Under the pieces are notes generated by a model. That model ran no database searches, had not been told where the DNA came from, and saw nothing but the letters and a program-made list of their open reading frames with translations. A stretch of 64,000 nt of DNA from JANQIO01 sp043513815 (GTDB taxonomy: Bacteria; Pseudomonadota; Gammaproteobacteria; Pseudomonadales; Halieaceae), in contig CP121313.1 in NCBI GenBank assembly GCA_043513815.1, forward strand, positions 4,278,001-4,342,000, given 5' to 3'. This document shows, piece after piece, positions 8,181 through 18,039 of this stretch (position 1 is the stretch's first letter; every line of letters starts with the position of its first letter). The translations under genes were made by a program, and so were the position numbers.

Positions 8181-8323
8181 TGAGACACAGGCCGCAGTCG
8201 TCAAATGGACAGCGACGCTGCCGCAATCAATCGGGTACACTGGAGAATCCATCGGCTTTTGCAGGACTATCCTGCATTAGCCCAGCAAAATCTGCCTCGC
8301 GTATCCGGCAGTGGAGTAGACAG

Positions 8324-9664
8324 ATGAACGCACGCTTTATTGGCGCCTTAATTTTCGGCGGCCTGCTTTTTCAGCCCCTCGCTTTTGCCCAGGATGAAGC
8401 GCAGGAGGCCGACGAAGAAATGACCGCAGAGGTGCCGTTAGACACCCCGCCGATCACCACCGACGGCGCACTGCCGCTGGATGACCTGCGCACCTTTGCT
8501 GACGTATTCAGCCAGATTCGCCTCGGTTATGTTGAAGAAGTCGACGATTCCACCCTGCTGGAGTACGCCATTCAGGGCATGCTGAGCGGGCTGGACCCAC
8601 ACTCTGTCTACCTCACCCGGGACGACTTCGAAGACCTGCAAAGCAGCACCAGCGGCGAGTTCAGCGGACTGGGACTGGAGGTGGGTATGGAGAACGGCTT
8701 CGTAAAGGTCATCTCTCCCATCGATGACACGCCGGCCGACCAGGCCGGCATACAGCCCGGCGATATTATCCTCAAGCTGGACAACAAGCCTGTAAAGGGC
8801 ATGAGCCTTAATGAGGCCATCGAGCTGATGCGTGGCCCCAAGGGCTCAAGCATTGAGTTGACGATCGCGCGCGAGGGTGTCAACCAGCCCTTTGATTTGA
8901 CCCTGGTGCGCGATGTCGTGCGCACTGCCAGCGTTCGCCAGCGCTGGCTGGAGCCCGGCTACGGCTACGTTCGCATCGCCCAGTTCCAGCGCCACACCGG
9001 AGAAGAGGTGGGCAAGGCCATCGCCGAGCTAATGGAAGAGGAAGACATCAAGGGCATTGTGCTGGACCTGCGCAACAACCCGGGCGGTGTGCTGCGCGCC
9101 AGCGTGGACGTGGCCGACCAGTTCATGGACGGCGGCATGGTGGTGTACACCAAGGGCCGCATGGACAACTCCCAGACCCGTTACAACGCCACCCCCAGTG
9201 ACGTACTGGGTGGCGCACCCATTGTTGTCCTGATCAATGGCGGCTCTGCCTCGGCGTCCGAGATTGTCGCCGGCGCCCTGCAAGACCACCGCCGCGCTGT
9301 CGTTATGGGCACGCCCAGCTTTGGCAAGGGCTCCGTGCAGACCATTCTGCCACTGGCGGAGGATCGCGCCATCAAGCTGACCACAGCGCTTTATTTCACA
9401 CCCAAGGGCCGCTCCATCCAGGCCCAGGGCATCGTTCCCGATATCGAAGTGGAACGGGCCAGGGTCACTGCTATCGACAACCTGCCGCGACGGGTGACAG
9501 AAGCCGACCTCAACCGCCGCCTGGAGAACGCCAACGGTGAAGAAGCCGAAACCATCGCGCGCCGCCGGGTGCCGAATGAGCTGCTGAGCCAGGACAACCA
9601 GCTGTACGAGGCACTGACCCTGCTCAAGGGCATCCACATTCTGGGCATGTACGACGAGGAATGA
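8324..9664 (+). CDS. ctpA: Carboxyl-terminal processing protease CtpA (S41)
   Basis: A 446-residue periplasmic serine protease. The signal peptide (residues 1-22, GALIFGGLLFQPLAFA) is followed by an N-terminal helical region, a PDZ domain (~110-195, with FSGLGLEVGMENG) and the S41 core. The Ser/Lys catalytic dyad is Ser310 in NGGSASASEI and Lys335 in PSFGKGSVQ. The ATG at 8324 was chosen because it begins the signal peptide; the open frame extends upstream into the envC 3' end. It follows gpmI/envC as in many gammaproteobacteria, where it may process envelope and cell-wall factors. Confidence 0.94.
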   Translation: MNARFIGALIFGGLLFQPLAFAQDEAQEADEEMTAEVPLDTPPITTDGALPLDDLRTFADVFSQIRLGYVEEVDDSTLLEYAIQGMLSGLDPHSVYLTRDDFEDLQSSTSGEFSGLGLEVGMENGFVKVISPIDDTPADQAGIQPGDIILKLDNKPVKGMSLNEAIELMRGPKGSSIELTIAREGVNQPFDLTLVRDVVRTASVRQRWLEPGYGYVRIAQFQRHTGEEVGKAIAELMEEEDIKGIVLDLRNNPGGVLRASVDVADQFMDGGMVVYTKGRMDNSQTRYNATPSDVLGGAPIVVLINGGSASASEIVAGALQDHRRAVVMGTPSFGKGSVQTILPLAEDRAIKLTTALYFTPKGRSIQAQGIVPDIEVERARVTAIDNLPRRVTEADLNRRLENANGEEAETIARRRVPNELLSQDNQLYEALTLLKGIHILGMYDEE

Positions 9665-9876
9665 TTGCCGCCTGCTGGCGCCTGGTGGCGCCGAAAGCCA
9701 GAAGCCAAACACCTGAATTACCGGCAATCTTCCGTAGCAATCCATAAGGACCACGCACACCCTGGCGGGCGGCAATCGCCGCCTGTCCGTACCGGCCTGC
9801 CGTGATCGTTTCCAGAATTTGCCCCGGGCCTGATATTCTTGGCTTTGGTTCTCACCGCTCTATCAGGAAACATCAC

Positions 9877-12042
9877 ATGCTCAAGGCGTCCACAGTCATC
9901 TTGCTGGGTTTAACTCTGACAGCTTGCTCGAAGAACAGTGGCGACACCCAAACGCCCCTGACTGAAAACACGACGGCGCCCAGCGCAGCCATCGGCTACC
10001 CCGACACCCGGCGAGACAAGGTCACCGACACCTACTTCGGCGTCGAGGTGGCAGACCCCTATCGCTGGCTGGAAGACGATCGCAGCGAGGAAACGGCGCA
10101 GTGGGTAGAAGCACAGAACGCCGTGACGCGCTCTGTCCTTGACCAGATTCCCTACCGCGACCAGATTGCCGACACCCTTGAGGCCCTGCTCGACTACGAG
10201 CGGGAAAGCGCGCCGTTTATTGAAGGCAACTACACCTACTTCTACCGCAACGACGGGCTGCAAAACCAGGATGTGCTGTATCGCCAGCAAGGCGACGGCG
10301 AGGCCGAGGTATTCCTGGACCCCAACAGATTCAGCGATGACGGCACAGTAAGCATGTCCACGGTGAGCTTCTCCCGGGACGGCAGCCTGGTGGCTTACCA
10401 GCTGTCTGAAGGCGGCAGCGACTGGCGCACGATCATTGTGCGCGACACAGAAACCGGTGAGATACTGGGCGACCCCATTGTCGATGTAAAATTCAGCGGC
10501 ATTTCCTGGCGCGGCAACGAGGGCTTTTACTACTCAAGCTACGACAAGCCTGAGGGCAGCGAGCTGTCGGCCATGACCGACCAGCACAGGCTCTATTTCC
10601 ACACCCTGGGCACACCCCAGGCTGAAGACGCGCTGGTGTTCGGCGGCAGCGAAGCCCAGAAACATCGCTACGTCTTCGCCGAGGTCACCGAAAATGATCG
10701 TTTCCTCAGCATCGCCGCCGCCAACTCCACCTCCGGCAACCGCCTGTATGTGATGGACCTGGCTGCCGAGACACCCACACTGATCGCAGTGCTGACCGGC
10801 GAGGACGCCGACGCCCGCGTGATTGACGCCGACGGCGACACTCTGTTTATCAAGACCAACCTGGATGCGCCGAACGGCAGAGTGGTACGTGCCGACATCG
10901 GGGCACCGGGGCCTGAGAACTGGCAGGACGTGATTGCCGAGACCGACAATGTGCTTTCCGTGGCCACGGGAGCCAACTATTTCTTCGCCACCTATATGGT
11001 CGATGCGCTCAGCCAGGTGCGGCAGTACACCCGCCAGGGCGAGCTGGTGCGGGAGATTGCCCTGCCGGACCTGGGCACCGCTGCAGGCTTTGATGGCAAG
11101 CAGGACCAGGATACCCTGTATTTCACGTTCACCAACTATCGCCTGCCGCCCAGCATCTACCAGCTGGATCCGGCCTCGGGTGAGACCAGCCTGTACCGCG
11201 CCTCAAGCTCCCGCTTCGAATCGGACAGATTTGTCACCAAACAGGTGTTCTTCCAGTCAAAGGACGGCACCCGCATTCCCATGACCATCACCCATGCAAG
11301 GGGCGCCCCGCTGGACGGCAGCCGGCCTACCCTGTTGTATGGCTACGGCGGTTTCGATATCAGCCTGCGCCCGCGCTTCAGCAGCACCGTGGCGGCCTGG
11401 CTGGAACTGGGCGGCATCTATGCGGTACCGAATATTCGCGGCGGCGGCGAATACGGCAAGGCCTGGCACCTGGCCGGCACCCAGCAGCAGAAGCAGAATG
11501 TATTTGACGATTTCATCGCCGCCGCCGAATTCCTGATTGCCGAAGGCTATACCAGCAAGGAAAAGCTCGCCGTGTATGGCCGCTCCAACGGCGGCCTGCT
11601 GGTCGGCGCGGTGATGACCCAGCGACCGGACCTCTTTCAGGTGGCACTGCCTGCGGTAGGCGTGCTGGATATGTTGCGCTACCACACCTTCACCGCCGGC
11701 GCCGGCTGGGCCTATGACTATGGCACCTCGGAGCAGAGCGAAGCCATGTTCCGCTACCTGCTGGGCTACTCGCCGCTACACAGCCTCAAGCCCGGCACTG
11801 AGTACCCGGCTACCCTGGTCACCACCGCCGACCACGACGACCGCGTGGTACCCGCGCACTCCTTCAAGTTTGCCGCCCAACTGCAGCACAGCCAGGCCGG
11901 CGACGCCCCGGTACTGATTCGCATCGAAACCGACGCCGGCCACGGCGCGGGCACGCCCACCAGCAAGATCATCGATCAGTACGCGGATATCTGGGGCTTT
12001 ACCTTGTACAACCTCGGCGTGACGGAACTGGGCGTGGAGTAA
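9877..12042 (+). CDS. Prolyl oligopeptidase family serine peptidase (S9A), lipoprotein
   Basis: A 721-residue enzyme predicted to cut short peptides after proline. The N terminus is a lipoprotein signal (MLKASTVILLGLTLTACSK, lipobox LTAC), so it is likely anchored in the envelope. A seven-bladed propeller (~110-440) precedes the alpha/beta-hydrolase domain. The catalytic triad is Ser570 (YGRSNGG), Asp654 (DHDDRVVP) and His689 (DAGHGAG). The ATG at 9877 has AGGAA 8 bp upstream; the longer frame to 9802 lacks a signal peptide. It interrupts the usual ctpA-yibQ neighbourhood, and its last 106 bp before the final codons are repeated exactly at 13952-14057. Confidence 0.93.
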   Translation: MLKASTVILLGLTLTACSKNSGDTQTPLTENTTAPSAAIGYPDTRRDKVTDTYFGVEVADPYRWLEDDRSEETAQWVEAQNAVTRSVLDQIPYRDQIADTLEALLDYERESAPFIEGNYTYFYRNDGLQNQDVLYRQQGDGEAEVFLDPNRFSDDGTVSMSTVSFSRDGSLVAYQLSEGGSDWRTIIVRDTETGEILGDPIVDVKFSGISWRGNEGFYYSSYDKPEGSELSAMTDQHRLYFHTLGTPQAEDALVFGGSEAQKHRYVFAEVTENDRFLSIAAANSTSGNRLYVMDLAAETPTLIAVLTGEDADARVIDADGDTLFIKTNLDAPNGRVVRADIGAPGPENWQDVIAETDNVLSVATGANYFFATYMVDALSQVRQYTRQGELVREIALPDLGTAAGFDGKQDQDTLYFTFTNYRLPPSIYQLDPASGETSLYRASSSRFESDRFVTKQVFFQSKDGTRIPMTITHARGAPLDGSRPTLLYGYGGFDISLRPRFSSTVAAWLELGGIYAVPNIRGGGEYGKAWHLAGTQQQKQNVFDDFIAAAEFLIAEGYTSKEKLAVYGRSNGGLLVGAVMTQRPDLFQVALPAVGVLDMLRYHTFTAGAGWAYDYGTSEQSEAMFRYLLGYSPLHSLKPGTEYPATLVTTADHDDRVVPAHSFKFAAQLQHSQAGDAPVLIRIETDAGHGAGTPTSKIIDQYADIWGFTLYNLGVTELGVE

Positions 12043-12252
12043 GCAAATAGACAGACAAACAGGGGGCAGATTGTCCTGCCCACCTGAACTTGGGTTCCCA
12101 CATTCCTGGGACAGATTGAACTTCCCTGGCCTACGAGACGATGAATGCCGCTTGATTAGCCTGTCCGACCTATTTTGGGAGGTTCACTCTGACCCCGGAA
12201 TTCGCAGGTAAGCAGCACACCTGAAACGAAAATCTGGCGCCAGATTTCGACA
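12043..12252. other. Non-coding scar between the peptidase and the Rhs module
   Basis: These 210 bp contain no credible gene. A near-perfect palindrome at 12228-12247 (AATCTGGCGCCAGATT core) lies just past the stop of the minus-strand gene at 12253. It could act as a terminator hairpin for that gene. Short motifs such as GGGACAGATTGAA and TTCACTCTGACCCC resemble debris often seen beside REP-associated transposases, but I cannot assign a family. Confidence 0.4.
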
Positions 12253-12570
12253 CTAGTCATGCTCAGGGGCTATATATCCGGTATGGTATTTCTCAACAAA
12301 TATGAAGTACGCCCAGTAGAGAATCGCCAGACACAGAAATGCAGCCAAAGAGTATTTGACCGCATAGGATGTATCCGCTGCCGATCTCGAAAAATACTGA
12401 GATTGAAGCAAGTTTAGAGCTGCGAAGGCTACGATACCAATCGTATGCAATCGTTTCGTAGCGTCGCTCAACCTCACTTCAGCACCGCAGCTACTACAAA
12501 GATTTGGCCTAAAGAATCTGGTCGAAACCTGCTCGCCGCAGCTCGGGCACTTCTTAGCTTGATTTGACAC
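12253..12570 (-). CDS. Small zinc-ribbon membrane protein, candidate Rhs immunity protein
   Basis: A 105-residue protein. The N terminus has two CxxC pairs (CPSCG at ~8-12 and CSSCG at ~25-29), which look like a zinc ribbon. Two hydrophobic helices follow (~43-57 and ~72-92), with a short charged tail. It starts 3 bp after the stop of the Rhs fragment on the same strand, the usual place for the immunity gene of an Rhs toxin tip. The stretch is visibly richer in A and T than its neighbours, as expected for recently exchanged toxin/immunity cassettes. I do not recognise a named immunity family; the role is inferred from position. Confidence 0.6.
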   Translation of the reverse strand: MSNQAKKCPSCGEQVSTRFFRPNLCSSCGAEVRLSDATKRLHTIGIVAFAALNLLQSQYFSRSAADTSYAVKYSLAAFLCLAILYWAYFIFVEKYHTGYIAPEHD

Positions 12571-12573
12571 TTG

Positions 12574-13951
12574 TTACTCCTTGTTGCACTTCTCTACTTC
12601 ATCTTTCGCCGGAAATCTCGTGCAATAAGCGCTATTTCCTAGAGCAAAAACGGCGCTACCTGCAGTCCCCAAAACTTGGCTCGCAAGTTTGTAACCGCCA
12701 GAAATTAGCCCCACGCCTCCAGCAACGGCGAAGGTATTTAGAACTGCCATATCAAATTGGCATTTTTCGAACGTGTAGTAGCGAGATCTGGTCTGATTCG
12801 GCAGCCGCCTTCCCATTTGCCCAGAGCCTCTACCAAACAATCCAAGTGGATCGAAAAATAGTAACGGGTTTGACCAAACATAAAGATAGGTATTGGGATC
12901 AGCCATCAAGCCCAATGGGTCGCTCTGCAGGTAACGCCCTACCGCCGGATCATAGCCCCTAAAGTAGTTGTAATGCAGCCCAGTCTCTTCGTCATAGTAC
13001 TGCCCCGGGAACCTGATAGGATTCTTCACCGCAGCGACAACAGGAGTGACTTCTCCGAAGGGCAAATAGTCACCCTGCCAAACAACCTGTTGCTCTTGGT
13101 CGGTGATGACCTGCGGCGTCCCCAAATGATCGTTGTGAAAATAGACGATCTGGCTGCGCGAGCCATTTAGGATTTGCTCGTTTCCGGATGTCTCCGCCCA
13201 CACGATGCGAATCCCATCCGCCACCACAAACCCGTCGGCCTCATCGGTAATCACCACCTCGCTGGTCTCATCCAGCGAGAACGTGCCCAAAGGCTGCCAG
13301 CCACCCCCGCCCTGGCGTTGATTGACGGTGACCAGCTGCGGCCCAAGGGTTGTGTGTACCACATAGGTAGCATTACTGGCCCGGTTGGGATGCGAGGTCC
13401 ACTGCGCTTCCAGCCGATACTCCCCCGCCACCTGGATATCCAGCGGCCAGGTCAGTCGGTTATGCGCCGCATCGGTACGCACCAGGCGCACTGCATCGGC
13501 AATCACATAACCGTTGGCCCGGTCGGACAGGCTGACCGTCACGGTCTCGCCGGCAGACAGGTTCAAACTGGCCGCCGTGGTCCAGCTCCCATTCCCCTGT
13601 CGTTGATTGGCGGTATACACCACATCGGCCACGCCATCGCGACGAATGGTGTACCGGGCATCCGACGCCCGATTGGGATGCGCGGTCCAGCGCAGGTCCA
13701 GATAGTACTCAGCCGTGTCCTCTGCGCTAACCGTCCAGGTCGCCTCATTGGGCGCCGCCTCCAGCGGCTCCACCCGAATCCCATCGGCAATCACATACCC
13801 ATCCGCAGCATCGGTCAGCGTAATACTGGCCACCGTGTCAAAGGTGAACTCACCGAGCAATCGATACTGGCCGCCACCGGTGCGCTGATCGACAGCCACC
13901 GTGGTTACCGTCGGCTGCTGCTGGGCATCCAGTCCCGCCACCTGATAGGCG
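12574..13951 (-). CDS. RHS repeat-associated core protein with golvesin-like repeats, 5'-truncated
   Basis: About 458 codons of the 3' part of an Rhs gene. From the broken 5' edge it encodes three ~90-residue repeats resembling golvesin/Xly carbohydrate-binding-like domains (VDQRTGGGQYRLLGEF, NQRQGNGSWTTAASL, VNQRQGGGGWQPLGTF, each followed by an ADGY/FVxADxxR motif). The Rhs core follows: YFHNDHLGTPQVITD, GQYYDEETGLHYNYFRGYDP, GRYLQSDPLGL, ending at FFDPLGL near 12820. The last ~82 residues are a variable C-terminal tip with a Gly/Ala-rich hydrophobic segment and several Cys; this region is AT-rich. The frame stays open past 13951, but there it is only antisense to peptidase and yibQ sequence. 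No start codon belongs to the fragment, so expression is doubtful. Confidence 0.82.
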
Positions 13952-14100
13952 GCCAGGCCGGCGACGCCCCGGTACTGATTCGCATCGAAACCGACGCCGG
14001 CCACGGCGCGGGCACGCCCACCAGCAAGATCATCGATCAGTACGCGGATATCTGGGGTTTTGCGCTGTACAACCTGGGCGTGGAGGAGCTGGGAGAATAG
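13952..14100 (+). pseudogene. Remnant: 3' end of a second prolyl oligopeptidase gene
   Basis: The plus-strand frame encodes the last ~49 residues of an S9A peptidase, including the catalytic-His motif DAGHGAGTPTS and the ending ALYNLGVEELGE. The first 106 bp are identical to 11891-11996 of the intact gene; after that the two copies diverge (stop TAG versus TAA). No 5' part is present, because the sequence switches to the Rhs fragment at 13951. Confidence 0.88.
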
Positions 14101-14176
14101 GCAAGACCGGCCGGTCACGGCACTTGTACCGGCCCGGGCGGACCGACCTGCTGTCGCGGTCACACTTTTGAGACCT

Positions 14177-14197
14177 GTCGCCCCTCTAGCGGGCGAC
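14177..14197. other. Short hairpin upstream of yibQ
   Basis: GTCGCCC-ctctagc-GGGCGAC is a perfect 7-bp stem with a 7-nt loop, with no T tract on either side. It lies in the 139-bp gap between the peptidase remnant and yibQ. Function unknown; it could slow read-through. Confidence 0.4.
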
Positions 14198-14239
14198 CCG
14201 GCGTTGACGCCCTGTCCACACATTCCTATCCTCAAACGC

Positions 14240-15007
14240 ATGAAATGGTTTTTTACCAGCCTGTTGCTCGTCCTCGCTGGCGCCGCTGCGGCGGAGCCGC
14301 CAACCCTGGTCATCATTATCGATGACCTGGGCTACGAGCTGGATGCCGGCGAGAAAGCGGCCGCATTGCCGGGCAAGGTAAACCTGGCCATCCTGCCGCA
14401 CACGCCCAACGGTGCTGCCATTGCGCGACTGGGGATGACTGCTGGCAAGGAAGTCATGCTGCATGCGCCCATGAGCAACGTGCGGAAAAAGCCGCTGGGG
14501 AAAGGCGCGCTGACCGAATCCATGCACGAGGATGAATTGCGTCACACCCTGGCCCGAAGTCTCGACAGCACGCCCGGCGTGCGCGGCATCAACAACCACA
14601 TGGGCAGCCTGCTCACCAGTCGGTCTGAGCCCATGGGCTGGGTGATGGAAGAACTGGCCCGGCGCGGTCTGTACTATGTGGACAGCCGAACCACTCCCGC
14701 GACGGTAGCGGCTGACATGGCGGCTCAACGGGGCGTACCCAGCCTGTCGCGCAACGTCTTTCTCGACAATGAAATCGATGCGGCGGCGATCCACTTCAAG
14801 TTCAAGGAATTGCTGGCCATTGCCGACGCCGAGGGCATCGCCATTGCTATCGGCCATCCGCATGAAGAAACGCTGGGCTACCTGAAGCGACAACTTCCGA
14901 GACTTGCGCGTCGCGGCTATCAGCTCAAACTGGTATCGGAAGTATTAGCGCCGCAACTGGCACAGATGCAGACCAGGCAAAAGAGCACTGTTGTTGCCGC
15001 GGACTGA
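14240..15007 (+). CDS. yibQ: Divergent polysaccharide deacetylase family protein (YibQ)
   Basis: A 255-residue predicted periplasmic protein. The signal peptide (MKWFFTSLLLVLAGAAAA) is followed by a NodB-like fold with the family motifs LVIIIDDLGYE (Asp pair), LAILPHTPNG, EVMLHAPMSN, NNHMGSLLT and AIAIGHPHEET. Divergent deacetylases keep the barrel, but their substrate is not established. The ATG at 14240 begins the signal peptide; the frame extends upstream without a signal. In many gammaproteobacteria it directly follows envC and ctpA; here peptidase and Rhs sequences separate them. It converges with hisF, leaving only 15 bp between the stops. Confidence 0.92.
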   Translation: MKWFFTSLLLVLAGAAAAEPPTLVIIIDDLGYELDAGEKAAALPGKVNLAILPHTPNGAAIARLGMTAGKEVMLHAPMSNVRKKPLGKGALTESMHEDELRHTLARSLDSTPGVRGINNHMGSLLTSRSEPMGWVMEELARRGLYYVDSRTTPATVAADMAAQRGVPSLSRNVFLDNEIDAAAIHFKFKELLAIADAEGIAIAIGHPHEETLGYLKRQLPRLARRGYQLKLVSEVLAPQLAQMQTRQKSTVVAAD

Positions 15008-15022
15008 TCCACGCGCCGAGAG

Positions 15023-15784
<762 letters not shown>

Positions 15785-15790
<6 letters not shown>

Positions 15791-15897
15791 CAGCGAGCGC
15801 CCCTGGCGCTATAAAGAGCCATCAGCGAGCGCCCCTGGCGCTATAAAGAACCATCAGCGGGCGCCCCCGGCGCTATAGAAAGCCATCAGCGAGCGAC
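15785..15897. repeat. 32-bp tandem duplication of the hisA/hisF junction
   Basis: Units begin at 15785, 15817, 15849 and (partial) 15881. Units 1 and 2 are identical; unit 3 has a few changes. On the coding (minus) strand each unit reads CGCTCGCTGATGGCT followed by a GCGCC...GGCGC hairpin. The outer copies contain the real hisA stop (TGA) and the real hisF start (ATG), which share the string CTGATGG. The array therefore looks like an expanded junction that once overlapped as TGATG. Confidence 0.9.
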
Positions 15898-16623
15898 CTC
15901 GTCCGCCAGGCGCTGGGCCTCTGCCAGGTCCAGCGAACCTTCGTAAATGGCCCTACCCGTGATCGCGCCGACAATCCCTTCCTTGCTCACCGCGGCCAGC
16001 GCACGAATATCGTCGAGGTTGGTAATGCCGCCGGAGGCAATCACGGGGATGCTGGCCGCCCGCGCCATTTCCAGGGTGGCCTCCACGTTCACGCCCTGCA
16101 TCATGCCGTCACGGGCAATATCCGTATAGACGATGGCGCTGACGCCGTCACCCTCGAAACGTCTGGCCAGGTCTGTGGCTTTCACTTCAGAGACTTCCGC
16201 CCAGCCATCGGTGGCCACCAGACCCGCCTTGGCATCCAGGCCGACAATGACTTTGCCCGGGAAGGCAGCGCAGGCCTCGGCCACAAAGTCGGGCTCCTTC
16301 ACCGCCTTGGTACCCAGGATCACAAAACTGACCCCGGCTTTTACATAGTGCTCAATGGTTTCCAGGCTGCGGATACCACCGCCAATCTGGATGGGCAGCT
16401 TTGGATAGACCTCGGCAATACGCTCAACCGCGTCACCGTTGACCGGCTCGCCGGCGAAGGCGCCGTTGAGGTCCACCAGGTGCAGGCGACGGGCGCCGGC
16501 GTCCACCCAGCGGGTGGCCATGGCCAGGGGGTCATCGGAGAACACTGTGGAGTCTTCCATCAGGCCCTGCCGCAGGCGCACACAGGCGCCGTCTTTCAGG
16601 TCAATGGCGGGAATAACCAGCAT
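15886..16623 (-). CDS. hisA: ProFAR isomerase HisA
   Basis: A 245-residue TIM-barrel isomerase that opens the ribose of ProFAR to give PRFAR, the substrate of HisF/HisH. The start MLVIPAIDLKDGACVRLRQG carries the first catalytic Asp, followed by LHLVDLNGAFAG, IQIGGGIRS, FVILGTKAV, VGLDAK, YTDIARDGM (second catalytic Asp) and IPVIASGGIT. The ATG at 16623 gives the standard family length; a GTG 9 bp upstream is in frame but less likely. The hisA and hisF stop/start are now ~95 bp apart because of the intervening 32-bp repeats. Confidence 0.96.
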   Translation of the reverse strand: MLVIPAIDLKDGACVRLRQGLMEDSTVFSDDPLAMATRWVDAGARRLHLVDLNGAFAGEPVNGDAVERIAEVYPKLPIQIGGGIRSLETIEHYVKAGVSFVILGTKAVKEPDFVAEACAAFPGKVIVGLDAKAGLVATDGWAEVSEVKATDLARRFEGDGVSAIVYTDIARDGMMQGVNVEATLEMARAASIPVIASGGITNLDDIRALAAVSKEGIVGAITGRAIYEGSLDLAEAQRLADEVAR

Positions 16624-16650
16624 CTGAATCACTCTCTGTTTGGGAACCGC

Positions 16651-17304
16651 TCACGTCTGGCCGTTCCAGTGCAGGAAATTGCGCAGCAGGGTCAGGCCCG
16701 CGTCGGCACTCTTCTCCGGATGAAACTGCACGGCGAACAGGTTGTCGCGGGCCAGCGCCGCATCAAAGCTCACACCATAGTCGCAGCGGCCGGCCACCAG
16801 ACTGCGGTCGGCGCAGTCGACGTAATAACTGTGTACGAAGTAGAAGCGCGAACCGTTTTCGATGCCTTGCCACAGCGGGTGGTCGACGCTCTGCTGTACC
16901 CGGTTCCAACCCATGTGCGGCACCTTCAACCGACTGCCGTCGGTGTCCCGGTGATCGTCACCGAAGTAGCGCACCTCACCCTGCACCAGGTCCAGGCAGT
17001 CGACGCCGCCGTTTTCCTCGCTGTGGGTGAGTAGCGACTGCATGCCCACACAGATGCCCAGCACTGGGATATGGCGTCGCTCCAGTACATTGAGTAGCAG
17101 CTTGTCGCATTCCAGCCGGCGGATCTCGGCCATGCAATCGCGAATGGCGCCCACCCCCGGAAAAATCACCCGGTCCGCTTCACCGATTTGTGCGGGATCG
17201 TGACTCACCAGCACCCGCTCTGCGCCCACGTGTTTGAGGGCACTCGCCACCGAGTGCAGGTTGCCCATGCCGTAATCAATCACCGCAACCGTACCTGCGG
17301 TCAT
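16651..17304 (-). CDS. hisH: Imidazole glycerol phosphate synthase subunit HisH
   Basis: A 217-residue class I glutamine amidotransferase that feeds ammonia to HisF. The nucleophile Cys85 lies in LGICVGMQSL, and the His/Glu pair is in VQFHPEKS near the C terminus. The N terminus VAVIDYGMGNLHSV and the oxyanion-strand segment FPGVGA fit the family. Gap to hisB is 9 bp and to hisA 27 bp, so they form one operon. Confidence 0.96.
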   Translation of the reverse strand: MTAGTVAVIDYGMGNLHSVASALKHVGAERVLVSHDPAQIGEADRVIFPGVGAIRDCMAEIRRLECDKLLLNVLERRHIPVLGICVGMQSLLTHSEENGGVDCLDLVQGEVRYFGDDHRDTDGSRLKVPHMGWNRVQQSVDHPLWQGIENGSRFYFVHSYYVDCADRSLVAGRCDYGVSFDAALARDNLFAVQFHPEKSADAGLTLLRNFLHWNGQT

Positions 17305-17313
17305 CTGCTAGTC

Positions 17314-17910
17314 CTAGAGTACGCCTTTGGTGGAGGGAGTCGTGCCCGCGGCACGGGGATCCGCCGTCAGGGCCATGCGCAGCGCGCGCCCGAACGCCTT
17401 GAACACGGTCTCCGCCTGATGGTGGGAGTTGTGGCCGCGCAGGTTGTCGATATGCAGGGTGACATTGGCGTGATTGACAAAGCCCTGGAAGAATTCAATA
17501 AACAGGTCAACGTCAAAGCCCCCCACCGCGGCGCGCGTAAAGTCCACATGGAACTCAAGGCCCGGCCGGCCGGAGAAATCCACGACCACACGCGACAGAG
17601 CTTCGTCCAGCGGCACATAGGCGTGTCCGTAACGGTTGATGCCCTTCTTGTCGCCCACGGCTTTGGCAAAAGCCTGGCCCAGGGTAATGCCGATGTCTTC
17701 CACCGTATGGTGGGCATCGATGTGCAGGTCGCCCTTGGCAACAATGTCCAGGTCGATCAGCCCATGGCGCGACACCTGGTCCAACATGTGCTCCAGGAAG
17801 GGGATGCCGGTATCCAGTCGGCATTCACCGCTGCCGTCGAGGTTTACCGCGACGGTAATCTGCGTCTCCAGCGTGTTACGTTCCACGCTTGCGCTGCGGC
17901 TGTCGGTCAT
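17314..17910 (-). CDS. hisB: Imidazoleglycerol-phosphate dehydratase HisB
   Basis: A 198-residue Mn-dependent dehydratase, monofunctional (no fused phosphatase domain). The two metal-binding repeats are visible: FLEHMLDQVSRHG...DLHIDAHHTVEDIG and DFTRAAVGGFD...NLRGHNSHHQAETVFKAF. I chose the ATG at 17910, preceded by GGAG with a 6-nt gap; an ATG two codons upstream abuts that same GGAG and is less suitable. First gene of the his operon here. A TATAAT-like -10 element reads on the minus strand at 17967-17972, although no good -35 box is visible. Confidence 0.95.
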   Translation of the reverse strand: MTDSRSASVERNTLETQITVAVNLDGSGECRLDTGIPFLEHMLDQVSRHGLIDLDIVAKGDLHIDAHHTVEDIGITLGQAFAKAVGDKKGINRYGHAYVPLDEALSRVVVDFSGRPGLEFHVDFTRAAVGGFDVDLFIEFFQGFVNHANVTLHIDNLRGHNSHHQAETVFKAFGRALRMALTADPRAAGTTPSTKGVL

Positions 17911-17966
17911 GTGCATCTCCGGGGTCCAACGCGGGGCTCTGAGGCCCCTGCTCGAAAGAGCGGCGC

Positions 17967-17972
17967 ATTATA
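17967..17972 (-). promoter_or_regulatory. Possible -10 box of the hisBHAF operon
   Basis: On the minus strand the sequence reads TATAAT, 57 bp upstream of the hisB start, in the divergent hisB/mutY gap. The -35 region at the proper distance is weak (GTGTAT), so the call rests on the -10 match and position alone. Confidence 0.4.
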
Positions 17973-18039
17973 GGCCAAAGCGTTGATCAATACACCGCCG
18001 CCATGCCGTACAATGGCCGACCCCGAAGGATGCTTCAAC

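Noticed and set aside
13174..13951. Plus-strand frame leading into the second peptidase tail
   Set aside because: This part is antisense to the Rhs repeats; only 13952-14100 encodes peptidase sequence.
13952..14316. N-terminal 120 residues of a longer Rhs frame on the minus strand
   Set aside because: The segment is antisense to the peptidase remnant and the yibQ start; the Rhs sequence ends at the 13951 breakpoint.
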